Assembly: GCA_027058925.1 (NCBI GenBank)
Contig: JALTAS010000019.1
Coordinates: 1-5,781, forward strand
Reading direction: 5' to 3'
Length of the DNA: 5,781 nt
From: Persephonella sp.
GTDB taxonomy: Bacteria > Aquificota > Aquificia > Aquificales > Hydrogenothermaceae
The notes under the pieces are model-generated. The model worked only from the letters and a program-made list of their open reading frames with translations. It was not told where the DNA came from and searched no databases. Positions 1-5,781 of this stretch are shown here, piece after piece. The translations under genes and the position numbers were made by a program. How positions within the stretch are numbered: position 1 is the first letter of the stretch; each line of letters begins with the position of its first letter.

Positions 1-1
1 T

Positions 2-751
2 GAACTAAAAAATATATCTTACAAATATGGGGAAAAATATGCCCTGAAGGATATAAATCTGACCATAAATAAAGGAGAAAAAATTGTTATTCTTGGGGTT
101 AACGGGAGCGGGAAATCAACACTGCTGAAGGTCATAAACGGTATGATATTCCCTGAAAAAGGTGAGTATTTTTATAAAGGAAAAAAAATAACAAAAAAGG
201 CTTTCAGGGATAAAAATTTTGCAAAAAGTTTCAGAAAAGAGGTTGTTCTTCTTTTCCAAAACCCTGACAGCATGCTTTTTAATCCAACAGTTTATGATGA
301 GATAGCATTTGGACTGAGACAGCTTGGAATTGAAGACAAAGACAGGATAAAAAACTGGGCAGAAAGGTTAAGGATAGATCATCTTTTAAGTAGATCTCCA
401 TTTGATCTGAGTGGTGGAGAAAAACAGAAGGTCTGCCTTGCCTCACTGCTTGTTTTAGAACCTGAAGTTCTTCTCCTTGATGAACCAACAGCTAACCTTG
501 ATCCTGCATCAACAGACTGGCTTGTTGAGTTTTTGTCTGGGCTTGATAAAACTATAATCACAACAACACACAACCTTTACACTGCTGATCATCTTGGAAA
601 AAGAGCTGTTGTTTTAGGTAAAGACCACAAAGTTCTTTATGATGGGGATATGAAAAGTTTACTTTCTGATAAAGATCTTTTAAAAAGGGCAAATCTAATA
701 CACAGACATTTTATCGGTTATTACCGGAAAGGAGAGGGATATGGGAGATAA
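2..751 (+). CDS. nikO: Energy-coupling-factor (CbiO/NikO-type) nickel transporter ATP-binding protein, 5'-partial
   Basis: Cytoplasmic ATPase that drives an ECF-type Ni/Co importer together with membrane subunits of the NikM/NikN/NikQ or CbiM/CbiQ kind, which must lie left of the window. The frame is open from base 2 (first visible residues [10 protein letters not shown]) and gives 249 visible residues. CbiO proteins are about 250-280 residues, so probably only a few N-terminal codons are missing. In visible numbering: Walker [10 protein letters not shown] at 32-40, Q-loop Gln86 in LFQNPD, ABC signature LSGGEKQ at 136-142, Walker B LLLDEP at 157-162, and H-loop His190 in TTTHN. The Q-loop region resembles CbiO ([19 protein letters not shown]). 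Nickel rather than cobalt is inferred from the overlapping nikR and the hydrogenase genes downstream; the ATPase alone does not show metal specificity. The stop overlaps nikR by 11 bp, which suggests translational coupling. Confidence 0.93.
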   Translation, partial: ELKNISYKYGEKYALKDINLTINKGEKIVILGVNGSGKSTLLKVINGMIFPEKGEYFYKGKKITKKAFRDKNFAKSFRKEVVLLFQNPDSMLFNPTVYDEIAFGLRQLGIEDKDRIKNWAERLRIDHLLSRSPFDLSGGEKQKVCLASLLVLEPEVLLLDEPTANLDPASTDWLVEFLSGLDKTIITTTHNLYTADHLGKRAVVLGKDHKVLYDGDMKSLLSDKDLLKRANLIHRHFIGYYRKGEGYGR

Positions 752-1157
752 GCTTGTTAGGTTTAGCATAACAATACCTGAAGAACTTTTAGACTATATT
801 GATAAAAATCTGATAAAAAGAGGCTATTCATCAAGATCAGAGTTTGTAAGGGATCTTGTAAGGGAGATGATAGTCAGTGATAGATGGTCAGATGATCAAA
901 ACGAGGTTGTAGGTGTCTTAACAGTTATCTACGACCACCACCAGAGAGAGCTTACCCAGAAGATGATAAATCTTCAGCATTCTAAATATATAAACATAAT
1001 GTGTACAACCCATGTTCATCTTGACCACAACAACTGTCTGGAAACGATAATAATAAAGGGAAAGCCTTCAGATATAGAAAGTATATCTGTAAAAATAGCA
1101 GGTCTAAAAGGGGTTAAGTTTGCAAAACTGACAAAAACATCAAAACTGGAAATATGA
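741..1157 (+). CDS. nikR: Nickel-responsive transcriptional regulator NikR
   Basis: Ribbon-helix-helix DNA-binding protein (138 aa) that senses Ni(II) and, in the known family, represses nickel uptake genes. The N-terminal ribbon is about residues 4-12 (KLVRFSITI), followed by two helices to about 45 ([15 protein letters not shown]). The C-terminal ACT-like metal-binding domain follows. All four square-planar nickel ligands are present: His80, His91, His93 (HVH) and Cys99, matching E. coli His76, His87, His89 and Cys95 with a constant offset of four. The YDHHQREL segment and the NNCLE context are also typical. Length agrees with the family (E. coli 133 aa). The start at 741 is supported by AGGAG at 730-734, six bases upstream and inside the transporter ATPase gene. 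NikR probably controls the transporter operon it belongs to; any operator would be left of the window. Whether it also affects the hydrogenase genes depends on whether transcription reads through. Confidence 0.96.
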   Translation: MGDKLVRFSITIPEELLDYIDKNLIKRGYSSRSEFVRDLVREMIVSDRWSDDQNEVVGVLTVIYDHHQRELTQKMINLQHSKYINIMCTTHVHLDHNNCLETIIIKGKPSDIESISVKIAGLKGVKFAKLTKTSKLEI

Positions 1158-1183
1158 GAAATCCACCCTTATATTTATGAAAA

Positions 1184-1190
1184 AGGAGGG
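1184..1190 (+). promoter_or_regulatory. Ribosome binding site that sets the hypB start
   Basis: AGGAGGG lies five bases (with the core AGGAGG at 1184-1189) before ATG 1195. It falls inside the frame that could be read from an earlier ATG at 1177, and that earlier ATG has no Shine-Dalgarno sequence. This favours 1195. Confidence 0.85.
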
Positions 1191-1194
1191 TGAA

Positions 1195-1950
1195 ATGTGT
1201 AAAGACTGCGGATGTTCTATAACAGATGCTCAATCCCACGACCATAAACATGAACCTCACCACCACAAAAACCCAACCATTGAGGATAAAAAGACTGTTG
1301 AGGTTCTTACAAAGATACTTGATCAGAACGACAAACAGGCAGAAAGCAACAGGAAGCATTTTGATAAATACGGTATTCTTGCTATAAATCTTATGAGTTC
1401 ACCGGGAGCTGGAAAAACAACCCTCCTTGAGAAAACGATAGAAACCCTATCAGATCAGCTAAAAATAGGCGTTATAGAAGGTGATCTTGAGACAGATAAA
1501 GATGCCGAAAGAATAAAATCAAAAGGCGCCCCTGCATACCAGATAACAACAGGTCAGGCATGCCATCTTGATGCGTTTATGGTTCATGAGGGTATTCACC
1601 ACCTTCCCTTAGAAAGTCTTGATATTGTCTTTGTTGAAAATGTTGGAAACCTTGTCTGTCCTGCATCTTACGATATAGGAACCCATATCAATGTTGTTCT
1701 TCTTTCAGTTCCTGAAGGGGACGACAAACCTGCAAAATATCCTGTTATGTTCAGATCTGCAGACCTTCTTTTGATAACGAAGGTTGATCTTCTTCCTTAC
1801 TTTGATTTTGATACGGAAAAAGTTGCTTATGAGGCAAGAAGGCTCAATCCAAAGATAGACATAATCCAGATATCTACAAAAACAGGTGAAGGTGTTGATA
1901 AATGGATAAGCTACCTTAAGATGAAATCTTCCTTGAGAAGTATAGTTTAA
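1195..1950 (+). CDS. hypB: Hydrogenase nickel incorporation GTPase HypB
   Basis: SIMIBI-class GTPase (251 aa) that, with HypA, delivers nickel to the hydrogenase large-subunit precursor in the cytoplasm. The start at 1195 gives the N-terminus MCKDCGCS, the high-affinity nickel motif CxxCxC (Cys2, Cys5, Cys7) known at the very N-terminus of E. coli HypB. The 1177 ATG would put six extra residues in front of it. A short His-rich stretch follows (six His within residues 15-24). The G domain has the P-loop SSPGAGKTT at 68-76, EGDLETDKDA at 95-104, and the TKVD guanine-specificity motif at 195-198. The second metal site, at the dimer interface in the family, is intact: Cys123-His124 (GQACHLD) and Cys155 (GNLVCPASYD). 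The gene sits 37 bp after nikR and 67 bp before the hydrogenase small subunit. HypA, HypC-F and the maturation protease are not in the window. Confidence 0.97.
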   Translation: MCKDCGCSITDAQSHDHKHEPHHHKNPTIEDKKTVEVLTKILDQNDKQAESNRKHFDKYGILAINLMSSPGAGKTTLLEKTIETLSDQLKIGVIEGDLETDKDAERIKSKGAPAYQITTGQACHLDAFMVHEGIHHLPLESLDIVFVENVGNLVCPASYDIGTHINVVLLSVPEGDDKPAKYPVMFRSADLLLITKVDLLPYFDFDTEKVAYEARRLNPKIDIIQISTKTGEGVDKWISYLKMKSSLRSIV

Positions 1951-2007
1951 AAGATTTAATTGCCAATAAGTATGTAAAAAGTCACCTTAATATAAAACCC
2001 TTAAAAT

Positions 2008-2014
2008 GGAGGGG
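2008..2014 (+). promoter_or_regulatory. Ribosome binding site that sets the small-subunit start
   Basis: GGAGGGG precedes ATG 2018; the GGAGG core at 2008-2012 leaves five bases to the start. An upstream in-frame ATG at 2006 overlaps this site and has only AT-rich sequence before it, so initiation at 2018 is preferred. The protein would lose only four residues (MEGI). Confidence 0.8.
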
Positions 2015-2017
2015 ATC

Positions 2018-3262
2018 ATGAATATTTCAGAAAGGGAACACCTTAGAGCATTGTTCTCAAAACCAACAAACTTTATAAACACAAACAGGGGAGAGGATTA
2101 CTACAGGGATCTCTACAGAAAAATGGAAAAAAGACTGAATGAACTGAGATCGTCAAAGCCAATCACAGAAACCGAGCTCAAGTTTGAGGAATACCTTAAG
2201 GTATGGGAGTTAACAAGGAGGGATTTTCTAAAATGGGTTTCTGCAACAACAGCTCTCTTAATGCTTCCACCTCAATTTGAACCTCTTGTTGCACAGGCTG
2301 CAGAAGTGATGAACAGAGTTCCGATCATCTGGATAAATATACAGGACTGTGCAGGAAATACAGAGGCACTCCTCAGAAGCTATTCTCCAACTGTTGATGA
2401 ACTTATCCTGGATTATCTTTCTGTTGAGTATCAGGAAGTAATAATGGCTGCAGCAGGGGATCAGGCTGAAGAAAATCTTGAAAAAGCTGTAAAAGATTTT
2501 GATGGAAAATATCTTCTTTTTGTTGAAGGATCAATACCTGCAGGCATGCCTGAAGCGTTTACCATAGGAAGACATCCTAAAAATGGTGTTGAGCATGTGA
2601 AATATCTTGCTGAACATTCTGCCGCTGTTATTGCTGTCGGGGCATGTGCATCTTTTGGAGGTGCTCCAGCGGCTCACCCAAACCCTACAGGTGCTGTGGG
2701 AGTGATGGATATAGTAAAAGGAAAACCTATAATAAATATCCCAGCATGTCCTGCAAACCCTGCAAACATAACAGGTGTTGTTATCCATTATATCCTTACA
2801 GGAGAGATACCAGAGCTTGACTCACTTTTGAGACCAAAATTTGCCTTCGGATACAGAATTCATGACAACTGTGAAAGAAGGGCTCATTTTGATGCAGGAG
2901 AGTTTGTTGAAGAATGGGGAGATTTTGGTGCAAAAAACAACTTCTGCCTTTACAAAATGGGGTGTAAAGGACCTTTCACATTCAACAACTGCTCAATAGT
3001 GAGGTACAACGAAGGAACAAACTGGCCAATAGGCGTTGGCAGAGGATGTATCGGATGTTCAGAGCCTAACTTCTGGGATGTTTATGCAACAGAAAGACCT
3101 ATAGCAGATTCACCTATACAGCCCCCTGCAGGAAGGGGTGTAGAATCAACTGTTGACCAGTTTGGTCTTGGAATTTTAACTGCAACAGTTATAGGAATAG
3201 GAATACATGCTGTTTTAAGTGCAATGGCAGGCAAAAGAGAAGAAACCAAAGAGGAAGAGTAA
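2018..3262 (+). CDS. hupS: Membrane-bound [NiFe] hydrogenase small subunit (group 1), Tat-exported, with atypical proximal-cluster motif
   Basis: Electron-transfer subunit (414 aa) of a periplasm-facing uptake hydrogenase; it relays electrons from the NiFe site through three Fe-S clusters to cytochrome b. A Tat signal lies at residues 66-72 (TRRDFLK), followed by a hydrophobic stretch and a likely cleavage site near 92-95 (AQAA). About 65 residues precede the twin arginines, which is long for a Tat n-region. Visible ligands: proximal Cys111, Cys210 (GACASFGG) and Cys244 (PACPANP); distal His282, Cys285, Cys310 and Cys316; medial Cys325, Cys344 and Cys347 (GCIGCSEPNFWD). The usual fourth proximal ligand (C-x-G-C) is Asn114. 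The extra cysteines of the six-Cys, O2-tolerant proximal cluster are absent (Gly113, Gly215). A C-terminal helix at about 382-402, with His397, is the usual membrane anchor facing cytochrome b. The overall sequence resembles the epsilonproteobacterial HydA type (group 1b-like), but the subgroup is inferred from memory. The stop overlaps the large-subunit ribosome binding site. Confidence 0.96.
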   Translation: MNISEREHLRALFSKPTNFINTNRGEDYYRDLYRKMEKRLNELRSSKPITETELKFEEYLKVWELTRRDFLKWVSATTALLMLPPQFEPLVAQAAEVMNRVPIIWINIQDCAGNTEALLRSYSPTVDELILDYLSVEYQEVIMAAAGDQAEENLEKAVKDFDGKYLLFVEGSIPAGMPEAFTIGRHPKNGVEHVKYLAEHSAAVIAVGACASFGGAPAAHPNPTGAVGVMDIVKGKPIINIPACPANPANITGVVIHYILTGEIPELDSLLRPKFAFGYRIHDNCERRAHFDAGEFVEEWGDFGAKNNFCLYKMGCKGPFTFNNCSIVRYNEGTNWPIGVGRGCIGCSEPNFWDVYATERPIADSPIQPPAGRGVESTVDQFGLGILTATVIGIGIHAVLSAMAGKREETKEEE

Positions 3263-3275
3263 GGAGGGTTAAGAT

Positions 3276-5036
3276 ATGGGAAAGCATGTTGTTGTAGATC
3301 CAATAACAAGGATTGAAGGTCATTTAAGAATAGAGGCTATACTTGATGACAACAATGTTATCGTTGATGCTTATAGCTGTGCAACAATGTTCAGGGGTAT
3401 AGAGATAATAATGAAAGGTAGAGATCCAAGAGATGTTCCCCTTCTTGCGATGAGAATATGCGGTGTATGTACCGGAACCCACTACTACACAAGCACACAG
3501 ACTGTTGAACATGCCCTTGGCATTCTTCCCCCAAAAAACGCAAGGCTTGTAAGAAATCTGATACAGGGATCACTTTTTATCCATGACCACACAGTTCATT
3601 TTTATCATCTACATGCACTTGACTGGGTTGATATAGTTTCTGCCCTTAAAGCTGATCCAAGGAAAGCATCAGAGGAAGCAAAAAAATGGGCTAACAAACT
3701 GACAGATCCAAAAACAGGAGAAAAACTGCAGCCGTGGAATGCTGGAGAAGGTACATACAGAGCTGTTCAGGAAAGACTGAAAAAATTTGTTAAAGCAGGA
3801 AGGCTTGGACCTTTTGCAAATGCATACTGGGGAAATAGATCTTACAAGCTTTCTCCTGAGCAGAACCTTGTTGCTGTATCCCATTATCTTGACGCCCTTG
3901 ATATGCAGAGGGAGATGGCAAAGCTTATGGCTATTTTAGGTGGTAAAAACCCACATCCCCAATCTCTTGTTGTTGGCGGTGTTACATGTGTTCAGGATAT
4001 AAAAAACCCAACCCGTCTGGGACAGTTTGGGGATCTGCTGAGAAAAGCAAGGGAGTTTATATACAGGGCTTACCTTCCTGATCTGTTGATGGCAGGTAGC
4101 GTTTATGCAGATGAAGCCCTTAAGGGTATAGGTAGAGGTCTTGGGAATTATATGGCTTACGGTGATTTCAGGATGGATGATAACCAGTGGTACAAAGGAA
4201 AGCTTTTATTCCCTCCGGGAGTTGTTCTGAATATGGATCTATCTACAGTTCATGAGCTTGATCAGTCAAAAATAACTGAAGATGTAACACACAGCTGGTA
4301 TGAATACTCTGTTAATCAGCCTTTACACCCATTTCAGGGACAGACGAAACCAAAATATACAGGCTTCAAAGAAGATGGAACAGTTAACCCAGAAGGCAAG
4401 TACTCATGGATAAAAGCCCCTATATACAATGATCACAGGGTTGAGGTTGGTCCACTTGCAAGGATGATTGTAGGATATGCAAGGGGAGATGACAGGATAA
4501 AACATTATGTTGACTGGCTGTTAAAATCAGGGAGATTTCCAAAAGAGGTTCTTTTCTCAACTGTAGGAAGAACTGCGGGAAGAGCTATAGAAACCGCAAT
4601 AATGGTTGATGCGATGGTTGAGTGGTTAAATGAGCTTTCAAGAAATGTTGCATCAGGAGACTTAAGCACATGGACAGATTACGATTTTGATAGATTGACA
4701 AAAGGAAAAGAGAGAAAAGGATACGGTCTTACAGAGGCTCCAAGGGGAGCTCTGGGACACTGGGTAAGGATAAAAGACGGAAAGGTAGAGAACTATCAGG
4801 CTGTTGTTCCAACAACATGGAACGGATCTCCAAGGGATTATAAAAACAGGATGGGAGCTTTTGAAGCGTCATTGATAGGGATACCAATGTCAAACCCGGA
4901 TCAGCCACTTGAGATACTCAGAACGATTCACTCATTTGATCCATGCCTTGCGTGTGCTGTTCATATTATTGATGCAAAAGGAAAAGAGCTTGGAGTTTAC
5001 AGGGTAGAGCCTGTTGGAGGTTTCTGCAATGTATAA
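3276..5036 (+). CDS. hupL: [NiFe] hydrogenase large (catalytic) subunit, group 1
   Basis: Catalytic subunit (586 aa) that splits H2 at a NiFe(CN)2CO centre; it is exported folded with the Tat-carrying small subunit and has no signal of its own. The N-terminal motif RICGVCTGTH (60-69) supplies Cys62 and Cys65, and the C-terminal motif DPCLACAVH (555-563) supplies Cys557 and Cys560. These are the four nickel-binding cysteines. ITRIEGH (10-16) carries the conserved Glu14, and GGKNPHPQSLVVGG (222-235) is typical of group 1. Maturation should cleave after His563, removing a 23-residue tail (IIDAKGKEL... to ...GGFCNV). Such tails are about 15 residues in E. coli HyaB. The ATG at 3276 has AAGGAGGG at 3261-3268, overlapping the small-subunit stop. 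Total length is normal for the family. The protease gene is not in view. Confidence 0.98.
   Translation: MGKHVVVDPITRIEGHLRIEAILDDNNVIVDAYSCATMFRGIEIIMKGRDPRDVPLLAMRICGVCTGTHYYTSTQTVEHALGILPPKNARLVRNLIQGSLFIHDHTVHFYHLHALDWVDIVSALKADPRKASEEAKKWANKLTDPKTGEKLQPWNAGEGTYRAVQERLKKFVKAGRLGPFANAYWGNRSYKLSPEQNLVAVSHYLDALDMQREMAKLMAILGGKNPHPQSLVVGGVTCVQDIKNPTRLGQFGDLLRKAREFIYRAYLPDLLMAGSVYADEALKGIGRGLGNYMAYGDFRMDDNQWYKGKLLFPPGVVLNMDLSTVHELDQSKITEDVTHSWYEYSVNQPLHPFQGQTKPKYTGFKEDGTVNPEGKYSWIKAPIYNDHRVEVGPLARMIVGYARGDDRIKHYVDWLLKSGRFPKEVLFSTVGRTAGRAIETAIMVDAMVEWLNELSRNVASGDLSTWTDYDFDRLTKGKERKGYGLTEAPRGALGHWVRIKDGKVENYQAVVPTTWNGSPRDYKNRMGAFEASLIGIPMSNPDQPLEILRTIHSFDPCLACAVHIIDAKGKELGVYRVEPVGGFCNV
5016..5020 (+). 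promoter_or_regulatory. Ribosome binding site for cytochrome b, inside the large-subunit gene
   Basis: GGAGG lies eight bases before ATG 5029 and is coded within the last codons of the large subunit. The open frame could also be read from TTG 5014, but that start has no Shine-Dalgarno sequence and overlaps this one, so ATG 5029 is preferred. Confidence 0.8.
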
Positions 5037-5718
5037 AAAAGTGAAAAGAATGACAGCAACAATGAGGATAATCCACTGGATAAATGTTTTTTCCATTATC
5101 GCAGCCGTGATAACAGGGCTTTACATAGCCCACCCTTTTTATCAAAGTATGATAGCTGAAGCTGCAGCCTACAAATATGTTATGGCTTACAACAGATGGG
5201 TTCATTTTATAGCTGCGATACTACTTGATGTTACATCAATAGCCGTTGCTTACCTTTACTTTTTCAGCAGATTTGAAAAACCAGTCAAAAAACTGATACC
5301 AAATGCCCAGAACATAAAAGAGTTTTTTGAGGTTGTTATAAACCTCCTTACCCTAAACAGAAGGAAAAATTTTGACTCATCAAAATTAGACAGTTTTAAT
5401 GCTGTTTACTTTACGATTTTGCATCTTCTTCTTTTCCTTATGCTGTTTACAGGTCTTCAGATGTATGTCTGGGGGCTTTACCACGGTGCTTCCTCAATAG
5501 GTGCATGGTGGCCCTGGATACTGCATGTGGGAACAGACTGGACATTATGGGTTTTTGGTGGAAAACAGGGAGTAAGGGTCGTGCATCACATAACAATGTG
5601 GATAATAATAGCCTGGGTTGCTTTTCATGTTTATTATCAGGTTTGGAGAACAATATTTTGGAGAGAAGGAGACATGGCAATTGTTTTTGGAGGGTATAAA
5701 TTTAAAAAAGCAAAATAG
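5029..5718 (+). CDS. hupC: Ni/Fe-hydrogenase b-type cytochrome subunit (HydC/HyaC/HupC family)
   Basis: Integral-membrane diheme cytochrome b (229 aa) that anchors the hydrogenase dimer and passes electrons to the quinone pool. Four hydrophobic segments are visible at about 17-37, 56-79, 125-147 and 186-206. Candidate heme ligands are His16 (MRIIHW, segment 1), His59 (RWVHF, segment 2), and His186 or His187 with His200 (VVHH and AFHVYYQ, segment 4). This is the arrangement known for Wolinella HydC. His132 in segment 3 is a further membrane histidine. The C-terminal FGGYKF is also characteristic. The start ATG 5029 overlaps the large-subunit stop by 8 bp and its ribosome binding site lies inside that gene, so translation is probably coupled. 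The presence of this gene argues that the enzyme is a quinone-reducing uptake hydrogenase, not a soluble or sensory one. Confidence 0.95.
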   Translation: MYKKVKRMTATMRIIHWINVFSIIAAVITGLYIAHPFYQSMIAEAAAYKYVMAYNRWVHFIAAILLDVTSIAVAYLYFFSRFEKPVKKLIPNAQNIKEFFEVVINLLTLNRRKNFDSSKLDSFNAVYFTILHLLLFLMLFTGLQMYVWGLYHGASSIGAWWPWILHVGTDWTLWVFGGKQGVRVVHHITMWIIIAWVAFHVYYQVWRTIFWREGDMAIVFGGYKFKKAK

Positions 5719-5723
5719 ACTAT

Positions 5724-5780
5724 CTATCTTAAGAGCTCAGACAGGTGTATATCCCTTTCGCCGTAAGGATCATCTTCAGG
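5724..5780 (-). CDS. C-terminal fragment of a convergent, unidentified protein
   Basis: On the - strand one frame is open from the window edge to a TAG stop (complement of 5724-5726). It encodes 18 residues, PEDDPYGERDIHLSELLR. The composition looks like a real soluble protein end, and no + strand start or ribosome binding site is seen here. The stop lies five bases beyond the cytochrome b stop, so two genes would converge with almost no spacer. The fragment is too short to name a family, and 18 codons can be open by chance. Confidence 0.45.
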   Translation of the reverse strand, partial: PEDDPYGERDIHLSELLR

Positions 5781-5781
5781 G

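Noticed and set aside
143..751. Transporter ATPase starting at ATG 143
   Set aside because: The same frame is open to base 2 and contains the Walker A motif (95-121) needed by the family; the gene simply runs off the left edge.
1177..1194. hypB start at ATG 1177
   Set aside because: It has no ribosome binding site, and the strong AGGAGGG lies inside this stretch; starting at 1195 places the CxxCxC motif at the N-terminus as in known HypB.
1960..1996. Possible sigma-70 promoter before the small subunit (TTGCCA at 1960-1965, TTAATA or TATAAA at 1987-1996)
   Set aside because: The spacer would be 21 or 25 bases, too long, and such matches are common in AT-rich DNA; an internal promoter here is not excluded.
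1951..2017. NikR operator in the hypB to small-subunit gap
   Set aside because: No dyad like the E. coli GTATGA-N16-TCATAC site is visible; a lone GTATGT at 1970-1975 has no partner half.
2348..2662. Six-cysteine, O2-tolerant [4Fe-3S] proximal cluster
   Set aside because: The two extra cysteines of that cluster are absent: the equivalent positions appear to be Gly113 and Gly215.
2531..2788. Antisense open frames inside the hydrogenase genes (for example 2531-2788, 3669-3884, 5447-5680 on the - strand)
   Set aside because: They lie wholly opposite well-identified genes, have compositions unlike normal proteins, and show no ribosome binding site logic; they are shadows.
5014..5028. Cytochrome b start at TTG 5014
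   Set aside because: The GGAGG ribosome binding site lies after this codon and is well placed for ATG 5029.
5719..5781. Rho-independent terminator after cytochrome b
   Set aside because: No GC-rich hairpin followed by a T-run is seen on either strand in the 63 bases available.

Overview
This window looks like part of a hydrogen-oxidation locus from a thermophilic, chemolithotrophic bacterium. The DNA is moderately AT-rich, arginine is coded mostly by AGA/AGG, isoleucine often by ATA, and nearly every gene has a strong purine-rich ribosome binding site. Together with the gene content this fits Aquificota, probably Hydrogenothermaceae (Persephonella-like). That assignment is inferred from memory of codon style and protein resemblance; no database search was made.

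Six genes run left to right on the + strand. Positions 2-751 hold the ATPase of an energy-coupling-factor (CbiO/NikO-type) metal transporter, missing only its first few codons at the window edge. Positions 741-1157 hold the nickel-responsive regulator NikR. Positions 1195-1950 hold the nickel-insertion GTPase HypB. Positions 2018-3262, 3276-5036 and 5029-5718 hold the small subunit, large subunit and b-type cytochrome of a membrane-bound, periplasm-facing group 1 [NiFe] uptake hydrogenase. The last bases (5724-5780) look like the C-terminal end of a convergent gene on the - strand. Gaps between genes are 67 bp or less, two gene pairs overlap, and I see no terminator, so the six genes could be one transcription unit.

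The genes form one logical chain. Nickel is imported (NikO with membrane partners that must lie upstream), sensed (NikR), inserted into the enzyme precursor (HypB, with HypA and other Hyp proteins not in view) and used by the hydrogenase. The small subunit carries a Tat signal, so the folded dimer is exported, anchored by its C-terminal helix, and passes electrons from H2 through three Fe-S clusters and the cytochrome b hemes to quinone.

The most unusual point is in the small subunit. It has every expected Fe-S ligand except one: the second cysteine of the proximal-cluster motif (normally C-x-G-C) is asparagine (C111-A-G-N114). The residue beside the medial-cluster cysteines is also Arg where His is usual, and the Tat signal is preceded by an unusually long N-terminal region. 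Three start codons (hypB, small subunit, cytochrome b) are placed inside the longest open frames, because the Shine-Dalgarno sequences lie within those frames.
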